From: Arenimonas sp.
Lineage (GTDB): Bacteria > Pseudomonadota > Alphaproteobacteria > Rhizobiales > Rhizobiaceae
Assembly: GCA_019459145.1 (NCBI GenBank)
Contig: JAIBEK010000045.1
Coordinates: 1-51,877, forward strand
DNA: 51,877 nucleotides
Reading direction: 5' to 3'
Both the position numbers and the translations under genes were made by a program. The notes beneath the pieces are model-generated. The model ran no database searches and was not told where the DNA came from. It saw only the letters and a list, made by a program, of their open reading frames with translations. Shown here piece after piece: positions 8,955 through 17,468 of this stretch; position 1 is the first letter of the stretch; each line of letters opens with the position of its first letter.

Positions 8955-9059
8955 CCGGCTTATGCCGGACACACCCGGATTCGCGTCCATGCCCGAAGGG
9001 CAGGGCGGAAATATACGTAATCTGCCGATTGCACCCGGAAAAGAAAAAGGAAAAGGACA

Positions 9060-9629
9060 ATGGCACAAGAAAAGCGTGGTTCGCGGGATGACCGTCAGAA
9101 CCGTGAAGAACGCGATAGCGAATTCGTCGACAAGCTGGTCGCGATCAACCGCGTCGCCAAGGTAGTCAAGGGCGGCCGTCGTTTCGGCTTTGCAGCTCTC
9201 GTCGTCGTCGGCGACCAGAAGGGCCGCGTTGGTTTCGGCCACGGCAAGGCACGCGAAGTGCCGGAAGCCATCCGCAAGGCGACCGAGGCCGCCAAGCGCG
9301 AGCTGATCTTCGTTCCGCTGCGTGACGGTCGTACGCTCCACCATGACGTCAACGGTCGCCACGGCGCCGGCAAGGTTCTGCTGCGCTCCGCCAAGGCCGG
9401 TACCGGCATCATCGCCGGCGGTCCGATGCGCGCCGTGTTCGAGACGCTCGGCATGCATGACGTCGTCGCCAAGTCGACCGGCTCTTCGAACCCGTACAAC
9501 ATGGTTCGCGCCACGTTCGACGCCCTGAAGCACCAGGTGCATCCGAAGGACATTGCAGCTCAGCGCGGCCTGAAATTCGCCACGCTCCAGGCTCGCCGTG
9601 CCGCTTCCGGCAATGCCTCTGAAGAATAA
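9060..9629 (+). CDS. rpsE: 30S ribosomal protein S5
   Basis: 189 residues. The double-stranded RNA-binding N-terminal domain includes [20 protein letters not shown], and the C-terminal domain includes [19 protein letters not shown]5 contributes to decoding accuracy and mRNA helicase activity. AAAAGGAAAAGGA precedes the ATG. It follows a hairpin-rich 141-bp gap and precedes rpmD by 14 bp. Confidence 0.98.
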   Translation: MAQEKRGSRDDRQNREERDSEFVDKLVAINRVAKVVKGGRRFGFAALVVVGDQKGRVGFGHGKAREVPEAIRKATEAAKRELIFVPLRDGRTLHHDVNGRHGAGKVLLRSAKAGTGIIAGGPMRAVFETLGMHDVVAKSTGSSNPYNMVRATFDALKHQVHPKDIAAQRGLKFATLQARRAASGNASEE

Positions 9630-9643
9630 GAGGAGTCTGATCC

Positions 9644-9853
9644 ATGGCCAAGGCTACGAAGAAGACTGAAGCAAAGACGGTTACGATCGAGCAGATCGGC
9701 AGCCCCATTCGCCGTCCGGCTGTCCAGCGCGCAACGCTGGTTGGTCTGGGCCTCAACAAGATGCACCGGGTCCGCACCCTGGAAGATACGCCTTCCGTTC
9801 GTGGCATGATCCGTGCTGTCCAGCATCTCGTTCGCGTCGTCGACGAGAAGTGA
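9644..9853 (+). CDS. rpmD: 50S ribosomal protein L30
   Basis: 69 residues. [20 protein letters not shown] and [20 protein letters not shown] are the L30 signature. The protein is slightly longer than enterobacterial L30 because of its basic N-terminus. It is separated from rplO by 16 bp. Confidence 0.97.
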   Translation: MAKATKKTEAKTVTIEQIGSPIRRPAVQRATLVGLGLNKMHRVRTLEDTPSVRGMIRAVQHLVRVVDEK

Positions 9854-9869
9854 GACGGAGGAAACCATC

Positions 9870-10349
9870 ATGAAACTGAATGAAATCAAGGACAACGAAG
9901 GCGCCTCCAAGGACCGTATCCGCGTTGGTCGCGGTATCGGTTCCGGCAAGGGCAAGACCGGTGGTCGTGGCGTCAAGGGTCAGAAGGCTCGTTCGGGCGT
10001 TGCGATCAACGGCTTCGAGGGCGGCCAGATGCCGATCTATCGTCGTCTGCCGAAGCGCGGCTTCAACAACATCTTCAAGTCGGAATACGCCACCGTTTCG
10101 CTCGGCCGTATCCAGACCGCGATCGATGCCAAGAAGCTCGACCCGAAGGCAACGATCGATGCTGCTGCCCTCAAGGCAGCCGGCGTCATCCGTCGTGCCA
10201 AGGACGGCGTTCGCGTTCTCTCGGGCGGCGAACTGACGACCAAGGTGACCCTCGAGGTTGCCGGCGCGTCGAAGACCGCCGTCGAGAAGATCGAAAAGGC
10301 CGGCGGCTCGATCAAGCAGCTCGCCGCTGCTGTCGAAGCCTCTGAATAA
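9870..10349 (+). CDS. rplO: 50S ribosomal protein L15
   Basis: 159 residues starting [20 protein letters not shown], with the Gly/Lys-rich segment [18 protein letters not shown] that penetrates the 23S core. GGAGGAA precedes ATG 9870; the upstream in-frame extension from 9813 overlaps rpmD and is not credible. A strong hairpin and 232 bp separate it from secY. Confidence 0.97.
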   Translation: MKLNEIKDNEGASKDRIRVGRGIGSGKGKTGGRGVKGQKARSGVAINGFEGGQMPIYRRLPKRGFNNIFKSEYATVSLGRIQTAIDAKKLDPKATIDAAALKAAGVIRRAKDGVRVLSGGELTTKVTLEVAGASKTAVEKIEKAGGSIKQLAAAVEASE

Positions 10350-10360
10350 GTCTTGAATAG

Positions 10361-10392
10361 ATCGCCCGGGGTGCTTCACACCGGGCGATTTT
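10361..10392 (+). terminator. Terminator-like hairpin between rplO and secY
   Basis: ATCGCCCGG...GTG pairs with CAC...CCGGGCGAT (10361-10389), followed by a short T-run. It lies 11 bp after the rplO stop. Together with the candidate promoter at 10523-10551 it suggests that secY-adk can be a separate transcription unit here. Confidence 0.6.
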
Positions 10393-10522
10393 GCTCCCAT
10401 ATGTGAGCCTCACGATCCCAGGACGGAATGACGTCGTTTCGTCTTCCGGGATATTCTGGAAAACAAGGGTGAGGCATGCGATTGCCGCGCAATCTCTCCG
10501 ACGCCCCGTTTTCTTAAAAACA

Positions 10523-10551
10523 TTGGACGATAGCCACCGGTCCGGCATATT
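10523..10551 (+). promoter_or_regulatory. Candidate sigma-70 promoter for secY-adk
   Basis: TTGGAC at 10523-10528, a 17-bp spacer, then CATATT at 10546-10551. This is a good match to the rhizobial CTTGAC/CTATAT pattern. Transcription would start about 24 bp before the secY ATG. It lies downstream of the hairpin at 10361-10392. Confidence 0.5.
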
Positions 10552-10581
10552 TGCCGCGGTCTTGGTTTTGCGGAGAATTTC

Positions 10582-11922
10582 ATGGCTTCGGCAGCGGAAC
10601 AATTGGCCTCGAACCTCAATTTCTCGACCTTCGCCAAGGCGGAGGATCTGAAAAAGCGTCTGTGGTTCACGCTGGCCGCCTTGCTTGTCTATCGCTTGGG
10701 CACCCACATTCCGCTGCCCGGCCTCAACCCTGAAGCCTATGCGGCGGCCTTCCAGGGCCAGTCGGGCGGCATTCTCGGCCTGTTCAACATGTTTTCCGGC
10801 GGCGCCGTCGAGCGCATGGCGATCTTTGCCCTGGGCATCATGCCCTACATTTCCGCCTCGATCATCGTTCAACTGATGACCTCGGTCGTCCCGGCGCTCG
10901 AGAACCTCAAGAAAGAGGGTGAGCAGGGCCGCAAGATCATCAATCAGTACACCCGCTACGGCACCGTGCTGCTCGGCACGCTCCAGGCCTATGGCATTGC
11001 CGTCGGGCTGGAAAGCGGGCAGGGCATGGTGGCCGATCCGGGCTGGTTCTTCCGCATCTCGACCGTCGTCACGCTCTTGGGCGGCACCATGTTCCTGATG
11101 TGGCTCGGCGAGCAGATCACCTCGCGCGGCATCGGCAACGGTATCTCGCTGATCATCTTCGCCGGCATTGCCGCCGGTCTGCCGACCGCGCTTGCCCATA
11201 CGCTTGATCTTGGCCGTACCGGCGCTCTGTCGACCGTGATCATCCTGACGGTGATTCTCGTGGCGATCGGCGTCATCGCCCTGATCGTCTTCGTCGAGCG
11301 CGCCCAGCGCCGCCTGCTGATCCAGTATCCGAAGCGCCAGGTCGGCAACCGCATGTTCCAGGGCGACACCTCGCACCTGCCGTTGAAGCTCAACACCTCC
11401 GGCGTCATCCCGGCAATCTTCGCCTCGTCGCTGCTGCTCCTGCCGGCAACCGCTGCTGGCTTTGCCGGAACCTCGACGCTGCCCCCATGGGCGACGACGA
11501 TCGTCTCGGCGCTCGGCCATGGTCAGCCGCTCTACATGGCGCTCTATGGTGCGCTGATCGCCTTCTTCGCCTTCTTCTACACGGCCATCGTCTTCAATCC
11601 GAAGGACACGGCCGACAATCTGAAGAAGCACGGCGGCTTCATCCCGGGCATCCGTCCGGGCGAGCGGACTGCGGAATACATCGACTACGTCCTGACCCGC
11701 ATCACCGTGGTCGGCGCGCTCTACCTCGTCTTCGTCTGTATCCTCCCCGAGATGCTGGTTGCCCAGACGGGCATTCCATTAGCCCTTGGTGGTACTTCGC
11801 TTTTGATTGTTGTCAGCGTTACCCTTGATACTGTAGCACAGATCCAGGGTCACCTGATTGCCCAGCAATATGAGGGCCTGATCAAGAAGTCGAAGTTGCG
11901 TGGAGGAAAGAGGGGACGATGA
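10582..11922 (+). CDS. secY: Preprotein translocase subunit SecY
   Basis: 446 residues, the channel-forming subunit of the SecYEG translocon in the inner membrane. Ten hydrophobic segments are apparent, starting with [20 protein letters not shown]. The conserved motifs [17 protein letters not shown] and [12 protein letters not shown] mark the pore and lateral-gate region, and the cytoplasmic loop carries [27 protein letters not shown] precedes the ATG. It overlaps adk by 4 bp. Confidence 0.98.
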   Translation: MASAAEQLASNLNFSTFAKAEDLKKRLWFTLAALLVYRLGTHIPLPGLNPEAYAAAFQGQSGGILGLFNMFSGGAVERMAIFALGIMPYISASIIVQLMTSVVPALENLKKEGEQGRKIINQYTRYGTVLLGTLQAYGIAVGLESGQGMVADPGWFFRISTVVTLLGGTMFLMWLGEQITSRGIGNGISLIIFAGIAAGLPTALAHTLDLGRTGALSTVIILTVILVAIGVIALIVFVERAQRRLLIQYPKRQVGNRMFQGDTSHLPLKLNTSGVIPAIFASSLLLLPATAAGFAGTSTLPPWATTIVSALGHGQPLYMALYGALIAFFAFFYTAIVFNPKDTADNLKKHGGFIPGIRPGERTAEYIDYVLTRITVVGALYLVFVCILPEMLVAQTGIPLALGGTSLLIVVSVTLDTVAQIQGHLIAQQYEGLIKKSKLRGGKRGR

Positions 11923-12569
11923 GACTTATCCTTTTGGGGCCGCCGGGCGCGGGGAAGGGTACCCAGGCCCAGCGTATTGTCGAGAAGTACGGTATTCCGC
12001 AGCTTTCCACCGGCGACATGCTCCGCGCGGCGGTCAGCGCCGGCACGGATGTCGGCAAGCGCGCCAAGGCGGTGATGGATGCCGGCAATCTGGTGTCCGA
12101 CGATATCGTCAATGCCATCGTCTCGGAGCGGATCGATCAGGCGGATTGCGCCAAGGGATTCATTCTCGACGGCTATCCGCGCACCCTCGTCCAGGCTGAT
12201 TCGGTCGAGGCCATGCTTCAGGCCAAGGGCATGAAGCTCGACGTCGTGATCGAGCTTCAGGTCAATGATTCGGTCCTCGTCGACCGTGTCTCAGGCCGCT
12301 ATACCTGCGCCAAGTGCGGCACGGGCTACCACGACCGGCTGCAGAAGCCCAAGGTTGAAGGCGTCTGCGACAAGTGTGGTTCGACCGAATTCAAGCGGCG
12401 TCCCGACGACAATGCGGAGACGATGACCACGCGGCTTCAGGACTACTACAAGAAGACCTCGCCGCTGATCGGTTACTATTATGCCAAGGGCATCTTGAAG
12501 TCCGTGGACGGCATGGCCGAGATCGACGCCGTCACGGCGGACATAGAAGGCATACTCGCCGGGCTTTGA
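11919..12569 (+). CDS. adk: Adenylate kinase
   Basis: 216 residues. It catalyses ATP + AMP to 2 ADP. The P-loop [10 protein letters not shown] is at residues 7-16 and the NMP site includes DGYPRT. The long LID domain carries two CxxC pairs (CAKC and CDKC), so a structural zinc is expected, as in many rhizobial and Gram-positive kinases but not in E. coli. ATG overlaps the secY stop (ATGA), a coupling conserved across many bacteria. Confidence 0.98.
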   Translation: MRLILLGPPGAGKGTQAQRIVEKYGIPQLSTGDMLRAAVSAGTDVGKRAKAVMDAGNLVSDDIVNAIVSERIDQADCAKGFILDGYPRTLVQADSVEAMLQAKGMKLDVVIELQVNDSVLVDRVSGRYTCAKCGTGYHDRLQKPKVEGVCDKCGSTEFKRRPDDNAETMTTRLQDYYKKTSPLIGYYYAKGILKSVDGMAEIDAVTADIEGILAGL

Positions 12570-12701
12570 GCGCGGCGGGATATTCAAGAATCTTCGCGGG
12601 ACCGGTTGCTTTCGGCAAGTGATTCCGCTAAATAGCGCGCCAACTCGCGGCAATTATGCGATCGGCGCGTTCTTCCTTCGGGAAGACCGGGTTCGATCGT
12701 T

Positions 12702-12730
12702 TTGACTTGTTGAGAACCTTATTTGTAATT
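12702..12730 (+). promoter_or_regulatory. Candidate promoter for the alpha operon
   Basis: TTGACT at 12702-12707, a 17-bp spacer and GTAATT at 12725-12730. It lies in the 228-bp gap between adk and rpsM. A small leader hairpin (CGGCC/GGCCG at 12732-12746) follows immediately, close to the expected start point. The gap has no other feature I can support. Confidence 0.45.
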
Positions 12731-12797
12731 GCGGCCCGAAAGGCCGTGTAACGAGACACCACTTGCCGGATGGCAACTGGAAGCAAGGAGAATAGGC

Positions 12798-13166
12798 GTG
12801 GCACGTATCGCTGGCGTCAACATCCCGACTGCGAAGCGCGTAGTTATTGCGCTGACCTACATTCACGGGATTGGTCCGAAATTCGCTGCTGAAATCGTCG
12901 AGAAGGTCGGTATTCCGGCTGAGCGTCGCGTTCACCAGCTCACGGATGCCGAAGTTCTGGCAATCCGCGAAACCATCGACCGCGACTATCAGGTCGAGGG
13001 CGATCTTCGTCGCGATACCGCGATGAACATCAAGCGCCTCATGGACCTCGGTTGCTACCGTGGCCTGCGTCACCGTCGCGGCCTTCCGGTCCGCGGCCAG
13101 CGCACCCACACCAATGCCCGTACCCGCAAGGGTCCGGCAAAGGCGATCGCTGGTAAGAAGAAGTAA
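12798..13166 (+). CDS. rpsM: 30S ribosomal protein S13
   Basis: 122 residues from GTG 12798, reading (V/M)[24 protein letters not shown] at 12786-12790 is 7 bp upstream and fixes this rare start; a longer reading from 12729 would add a non-conserved tail. The C-terminus [20 protein letters not shown] is typical. S13 contacts P-site tRNA and bridges the subunits. It opens the alpha operon. Confidence 0.97.
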   Translation: MARIAGVNIPTAKRVVIALTYIHGIGPKFAAEIVEKVGIPAERRVHQLTDAEVLAIRETIDRDYQVEGDLRRDTAMNIKRLMDLGCYRGLRHRRGLPVRGQRTHTNARTRKGPAKAIAGKKK

Positions 13167-13171
13167 TTTTT

Positions 13172-13242
13172 CGAGGCATTGGCCAATAGGCAGTAGGCAG
13201 TGGTTCATCACTACCGCCTACTGCCTAAATCCTATTGCCTCG
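13172..13242. repeat. Large palindromic repeat between rpsM and rpsK
   Basis: A 71-bp imperfect palindrome. GGCAGTAGGC pairs perfectly with GCCTACTGCC in the upper stem and CAATAGG pairs with CCTATTG below it, with CGAGG/CCTCG at the base. Each arm is built from near-identical 7-mers (AATAGGC, AGTAGGC). It has the look of a dispersed rhizobial intergenic repeat inserted in the 128-bp rpsM-rpsK gap, not of a ribosomal regulatory site. No T-run follows. Confidence 0.65.
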
Positions 13243-13294
13243 AAGGTGTAGCCGCTGGAATTACGGCGGTGTTTAGATCAACGAAAGGGAAGTT

Positions 13295-13684
13295 ATGGCC
13301 AAGGAAGCCACCCGCGTACGCCGTCGCGAACGCAAGAATATCTCGTCGGGCGTTGCCCACGTCAACTCGACGTTCAACAACACCATGATCACCATCACCG
13401 ACGCGCAGGGCAATGCCATTGCCTGGTCGTCGGCCGGTGCCAAGGGCTTCAAGGGTTCGCGCAAGTCGACCCCGTTCGCCGCCCAGATCGCCGCTGAAGA
13501 TGCTGCCAAGAAGGCGCAGGAACACGGCATGAAGTCGCTCGAAGTGGAAGTCTGCGGTCCGGGTTCGGGTCGTGAATCCGCTCTGCGCGCTCTGCAGGCG
13601 GCCGGCTTCATGATCACCTCGATCCGTGACGTGACCCCGATCCCGCACAATGGTTGCCGCCCGCGCAAGAAGCGTCGCGTCTGA
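13295..13684 (+). CDS. rpsK: 30S ribosomal protein S11
   Basis: 129 residues. [20 protein letters not shown] and the C-terminal [20 protein letters not shown] are diagnostic. S11 lies on the 30S platform near the E site. Full length. GAAAGGGAAG precedes the ATG. Confidence 0.98.
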   Translation: MAKEATRVRRRERKNISSGVAHVNSTFNNTMITITDAQGNAIAWSSAGAKGFKGSRKSTPFAAQIAAEDAAKKAQEHGMKSLEVEVCGPGSGRESALRALQAAGFMITSIRDVTPIPHNGCRPRKKRRV

Positions 13685-13703
13685 TCATCTTTCATCCCGC
13701 CGG

Positions 13704-13721
13704 CGAGCGCTGACGCGCTCG
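13704..13721 (+). promoter_or_regulatory. Hairpin in the rpsK-rpoA gap
   Basis: CGAGCGC, loop TGAC, GCGCTCG: a perfect 7-bp stem in the 95-bp gap. No T-run follows. Its role is unknown; mRNA stability or modulation of rpoA translation are possibilities. Confidence 0.35.
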
Positions 13722-13779
13722 TCTCGGTGTTAGCTCGGTAGCCACGATTGGATGGTGGCGACGAACGGAAGGTAAAATA

Positions 13780-14790
13780 ATGATTCAGAAGAATTGGCAG
13801 GAACTGATCAAGCCGAACAAGGTGGAGTTCACCTCGTCCGGCCGCACCAAGGCGACCCTCGTCGCCGAGCCGCTGGAACGCGGTTTCGGCCTGACGCTCG
13901 GCAACGCGCTGCGTCGCGTGCTGTTGTCGTCGCTGCGTGGTGGTGCCGTCACCGCCGTCCAGATCGACGGCGTGCTGCACGAGTTCTCGTCCATCCCGGG
14001 TGTGCGGGAAGACGTGACCGACATCGTGCTCAACATCAAGGAAATCGCCATCAAGATGGACGGCGATGATCCGAAGCGCATGGTCGTGCGCAAGCAGGGT
14101 CCGGGCGTCGTGACCGCCGGTGACATTCAGACGGTTGGCGATATCGAAATCCTCAACCCGAACCATGTGATCTGCACCCTCGACGAGGGCGCTGAAATCC
14201 GCATGGAATTCACCGTCGCCAACGGCAAGGGCTATGTTCCGGCCGAGCGCAATCGTGCGGAAGACGCGCCGATCGGCCTCATCCCGGTCGACAGCCTGTA
14301 TTCGCCGGTCAAGAAAGTGTCCTACAAGGTGGAAAACACCCGCGAAGGTCAGGTTCTCGACTACGACAAGCTGACCATGACCATCGAGACCGACGGTTCG
14401 ATCACCGGTGAAGATGCTGTCGCTTTCGCGGCCCGCATTCTCCAGGACCAGCTCGGCGTCTTCGTCAACTTCGACGAGCCGCAGAAGGAAGTCGAAGAGG
14501 AAGCCGTCACCGAACTCGCGTTCAACCCGGCCCTCCTCAAGAAGGTCGACGAGCTCGAGCTTTCGGTCCGTTCGGCCAACTGCCTGAAGAACGACAACAT
14601 CGTCTACATCGGCGACCTCATTCAGAAGACCGAAGCAGAAATGCTCCGCACTCCGAACTTTGGCCGCAAGTCGCTGAACGAAATCAAGGAAGTTCTCGCT
14701 TCCATGGGCCTGCACCTCGGCATGGAAGTGCCGGCATGGCCGCCCGAGAACATCGAAGATCTCGCCAAGCGCTACGAAGACCAATATTAA
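13780..14790 (+). CDS. rpoA: DNA-directed RNA polymerase subunit alpha
   Basis: 336 residues, standard length. The N-terminal assembly domain has [21 protein letters not shown] sequence ([20 protein letters not shown]). The C-terminal domain includes [14 protein letters not shown], the helix-hairpin-helix that binds UP elements and activators. GGAAGGTAAAATA precedes the ATG. It is the third gene of the alpha operon; rpsD is not present between rpsK and rpoA, as is usual in alphaproteobacteria. Confidence 0.98.
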   Translation: MIQKNWQELIKPNKVEFTSSGRTKATLVAEPLERGFGLTLGNALRRVLLSSLRGGAVTAVQIDGVLHEFSSIPGVREDVTDIVLNIKEIAIKMDGDDPKRMVVRKQGPGVVTAGDIQTVGDIEILNPNHVICTLDEGAEIRMEFTVANGKGYVPAERNRAEDAPIGLIPVDSLYSPVKKVSYKVENTREGQVLDYDKLTMTIETDGSITGEDAVAFAARILQDQLGVFVNFDEPQKEVEEEAVTELAFNPALLKKVDELELSVRSANCLKNDNIVYIGDLIQKTEAEMLRTPNFGRKSLNEIKEVLASMGLHLGMEVPAWPPENIEDLAKRYEDQY

Positions 14791-14797
14791 GAAACAA

Positions 14798-14822
14798 AAA
14801 GGCAGGTTTACCTCTGCCTTTC
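14798..14822 (+). terminator. Hairpin after rpoA
   Basis: AAAGGCAG pairs perfectly with CTGCCTTT (14798-14805 with 14814-14821), 7 bp after the rpoA stop. The T-run is only the three T's of the stem. It is a weak terminator at best; rplQ follows 88 bp later. Confidence 0.45.
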
Positions 14823-14909
14823 CAGTCAAACTGCAGGCGGATGCCTGTATGTGTCAGGAAACGGCAGGGCGCTGCATAAAGCGCGAGCCTGCGTAGAAGG
14901 AGAATAGCA

Positions 14910-15332
14910 ATGCGCCACCAGAAAGCCGGTCGCAAGCTGAACCGTACCGCCAGCCACCGTAAGGCGATGTTCGCCAACATGGCTGCTTCGCTCATCACCC
15001 ATGAGCAGATCGTCACGACCCTGCCGAAGGCGAAGGAAATTCGCCCGATCGTCGAAAAGCTCGTCACGCTCGGCAAGCGCGGCGACCTGCACGCTCGTCG
15101 TCAGGCCATCTCGCAGATCCGTGACGTCGACGCCGTTAAGAAGCTGTTCGACGCCATCGCTTCGCGCTACGCCACCCGCAACGGCGGCTACCTGCGCATC
15201 ATGAAGGCCGGCTTCCGCCAGGGCGACAATGCCGCCATGGCCGTCATCGAATTCGTCGAGCGCGACGTCGATGCCAAGGGCGCAGCCGACAAGGCCCGCG
15301 TCGCCGCCGAAGCCGAAGCTGAAGCAGCGTAA
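14910..15332 (+). CDS. rplQ: 50S ribosomal protein L17
   Basis: 140 residues, [20 protein letters not shown] at the start. The C-terminus ends in an Ala/Glu-rich tail ([15 protein letters not shown]) like the tails of S16 and L19 elsewhere in this window. L17 sits at the tunnel exit face. GAAGGAGAA precedes the ATG. It is the last gene of the ribosomal supercluster. Confidence 0.98.
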   Translation: MRHQKAGRKLNRTASHRKAMFANMAASLITHEQIVTTLPKAKEIRPIVEKLVTLGKRGDLHARRQAISQIRDVDAVKKLFDAIASRYATRNGGYLRIMKAGFRQGDNAAMAVIEFVERDVDAKGAADKARVAAEAEAEAA

Positions 15333-15362
15333 GGTTCTTGCCCGCAAGGGAATGAAATTGAG

Positions 15363-15392
15363 AAGCCGGGTGAGCGATCACCCGGCTTTTTT
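15363..15392 (+). terminator. Intrinsic terminator after rplQ
   Basis: AAGCCGGGTG pairs perfectly with CACCCGGCTT and six T's run through the end. This strong terminator closes the alpha operon and lies between convergent genes, 27 bp from the end of the ECF sigma factor gene. Confidence 0.9.
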
Positions 15393-15418
15393 CGTGTCTG
15401 TGGCGGCGGGTTCGTCTG

Positions 15419-16684
15419 TCAGGTTGATAGGCAAGCCCGAGGCCGGCCGAGGAGAAACGCCCTCTCGCTTTCGTTGCGGCTGAGGGCCGCCGCCCTTTCG
15501 AATGCTTCTTCCGCTTCCGCCCGCCGGCCTGCACGGAACAGGAAATCGCCCCGCGCCGCCGCCATCGGCGCGTAGCCCTTGAGCGCCGGCTCGTCCTCCA
15601 GCGCGTCCAGCAGCACCAACCCCGTTTCCGGCCCAAACGCCATTGCATGGGCCACGGCCCGGTTGAGTGCCACCACGGGGGAGGGCAGGACGGTCTGCAG
15701 CCGGTCGTAGAGCCCGGCGATCATCCGCCAGTCCGTGTCCTCGAAGCGCCGTGCACGGGCGTGGCAGGCCGCCAGCGCTGCCTGCAGGGCGTAGGCGCCG
15801 TCTTCTCCACCGAGTGCGCGAATACGGTCCAGCGCCGCGAGCCCCCGATGGATCAGCAACTGGTCCCACCGCGACCGGTTCTGCGTCTCGAGCGTCAGCG
15901 GGACGCCGTCCGGGCCGTTGCGGGCGGCAAGCCGCGACGACTGGATTTCCATCAGCGCCAGCAGCCCGTGCACTTCCGGTTCATCGGGCGCCAGACCCGC
16001 GAGAATGCGGCCAAGGCGCAAGGCCTCGGCGCAGAGTTGCGGGCGGATCGCGTCTTCGCCGGCGCTTGCAGCATAGCCCTCGTTGAAGATCAGGTAGACG
16101 ACTTCCAGTACAGAGGCGAGACGCGCGTCGCGCTCGGCCCCGCGCGGCACCTCGTAGGCGATGCCGGCCCGGCCGAGGCTCTTCTTCGCCCGGACGATCC
16201 GCTGGGCGATCGTCGTCTCGCTCGACAGGAAGGCCCGGGCGATCTCGTCCGTCGTCAGCCCGCCGATCAGCCGCAGCGTCAGCGCCACCCGCGCATCGGT
16301 CGAAAGCACCGGATGGCAGGCGGTGAAGATCAGGCTCAGGCGTTCGTCGCCGATGTCGTCGTCCATGCTCGCCTCGATCGCTTCGATCGTGCTGTCCTGT
16401 TCGCGCTGCAGATCGCGGCCGATCTCGTCATGCTTGCGTTCCATCATGCGGGCGCGGCGGAGCGCATCGATGGCGCGCCGCTTGGCGGTTGCCATCAGCC
16501 AGGCGGCGGGATTGTCAGGAATGCCGCTCGTCGGCCAGCGGTCGAGCGCTACCACCAGCGCGTCCTGTGCCAGTTCCTCGGCCCGGCCGACATCGCGCAC
16601 GATCCGGGCGAGCCCGGCGATCAGCCGGGCCCGTTCCATGCGAAAGACGGTCTCGGCCGTCCTGTGCGCTTCGGATGTCTCCAT
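15419..16684 (-). CDS. ECF42-type RNA polymerase sigma factor with C-terminal extension
   Basis: 421 residues from ATG 16684 (METSEAHRTAETVFRMERAR). Region 2 is visible in AGLARIVRDVGRAEELAQDA and ATAKRRAIDALRRAR (about residues 20-85). Region 4 lies around residues 115-170 (GLTTDEIARAFLSSETTIAQ). The ~240-residue remainder, starting near VYLIFNEGYAA, is the helical extension with TPR-like character that defines this group. There is no anti-sigma gene; the partner is the DGPF protein gene 130 bp upstream, which is the classical ECF42 arrangement. Work on the group (from memory) shows that the extension controls activity. The inducing signal is unknown. A longer reading from 16864 overlaps the neighbour and is rejected. 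Confidence 0.9.
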   Translation of the reverse strand: METSEAHRTAETVFRMERARLIAGLARIVRDVGRAEELAQDALVVALDRWPTSGIPDNPAAWLMATAKRRAIDALRRARMMERKHDEIGRDLQREQDSTIEAIEASMDDDIGDERLSLIFTACHPVLSTDARVALTLRLIGGLTTDEIARAFLSSETTIAQRIVRAKKSLGRAGIAYEVPRGAERDARLASVLEVVYLIFNEGYAASAGEDAIRPQLCAEALRLGRILAGLAPDEPEVHGLLALMEIQSSRLAARNGPDGVPLTLETQNRSRWDQLLIHRGLAALDRIRALGGEDGAYALQAALAACHARARRFEDTDWRMIAGLYDRLQTVLPSPVVALNRAVAHAMAFGPETGLVLLDALEDEPALKGYAPMAAARGDFLFRAGRRAEAEEAFERAAALSRNESERAFLLGRPRACLST

Positions 16685-16814
16685 GCGGCGGCAGTATGCG
16701 GGCTCGGCCGTTTCAGTCAACGGCCGGCGGTGACCGTGACCAAGGTCGGAAGCGCTCCGGTCTGTCGATGAAGCCCTGGCGCTTGGCGGTCCGTTCCTGG
16801 CTCCTGATCCAGCC

Positions 16815-17252
16815 TCAGACGGCCTTGCCGTCGCGCGCCGCCAGCATCTCGCCGGCGCGGTCATGGCTTGCCTGTCCCTCGGGCGAGGCGATCTCGGCGA
16901 AATCCGCCATCTCGTAGAACGGACGGATCTCGATCTCGCTCGGCCCGGGCATCGGATTGGGGCAGCGCTTGACCCATTCCACCGCCTCGGCCATGTCCTT
17001 GACCTCCCAGATCCAGTAGCCGGCGACCAGTTCCCGCGTCTCGGCGAAGGGGCCGTCGATCACCCGGCGGCTGGAGCCGTCGAACGCAACCCGCTTGCCA
17101 AGCTTCGACGGCTTCAAACCGTCGCCCGACAGCATGATGCCGGCATTCACCAGTTCTTCGTTGAACTTGCCCATCGCCTCGAACAGTTCGGTCGAGGGCA
17201 TGATGCCTTCTTCGCTGTCTTCCGTTGCCTTCACCATCACCATCACACGCAT
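16815..17252 (-). CDS. DGPF/YCII-related protein, partner of the ECF42 sigma factor
   Basis: 145 residues. MRVMVMVKATEDSEEG opens a dimeric ferredoxin-like fold, and IDGPFAETRELVAGYWIWEV contains the DGPF motif that names the family. Such proteins are nearly always encoded next to ECF42 sigma factors and are their main target genes; their biochemical activity is not established. A promoter matching the group's pattern lies at 17306-17332. GAGGAG lies at suitable distance from ATG 17252. The gene is first in a probable two-gene operon. Confidence 0.9.
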   Translation of the reverse strand: MRVMVMVKATEDSEEGIMPSTELFEAMGKFNEELVNAGIMLSGDGLKPSKLGKRVAFDGSSRRVIDGPFAETRELVAGYWIWEVKDMAEAVEWVKRCPNPMPGPSEIEIRPFYEMADFAEIASPEGQASHDRAGEMLAARDGKAV

Positions 17253-17305
17253 TTCTCATTCTCCTCTTTTGTGAAACAGCGCTCCCAAGGGGTGCGTAAT
17301 GTCAT

Positions 17306-17332
17306 GACGAACGGCTTGCGTCGGATTCGACA
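17306..17332 (-). promoter_or_regulatory. Candidate ECF42-dependent promoter
   Basis: Read on the minus strand: TGTCGA (17332-17327), a 17-bp spacer and CGTC (17309-17306). As I recall, TGTCGA plus a CGTC-like -10 is the pattern reported for ECF42 targets. It is placed 54 bp upstream of the DGPF gene start, so the sigma factor probably drives this operon. Confidence 0.6.
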
Positions 17333-17468
17333 TCGCGCCGAACTTTTCTTCACATAGGGCGACCGGCCGCCATGACACCCCATGGCTGTGCGGGGTGCAT
17401 GGCTTGGCGCTTGATTTGGGTCACGGGCATGGTAGTCGAGGATTCAGGTCATTGGGGAAGGGAAGCGC

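Noticed and set aside
12729..12797. N-terminal extension of rpsM
   Set aside because: GTG 12798 has AGGAG at the right distance and gives the conserved 122-residue S13; the extension covers the leader hairpin.
15647..16771. 374-codon open frame antisense to the ECF sigma factor gene
   Set aside because: No family features; sigma regions 2 and 4 are on the other strand.
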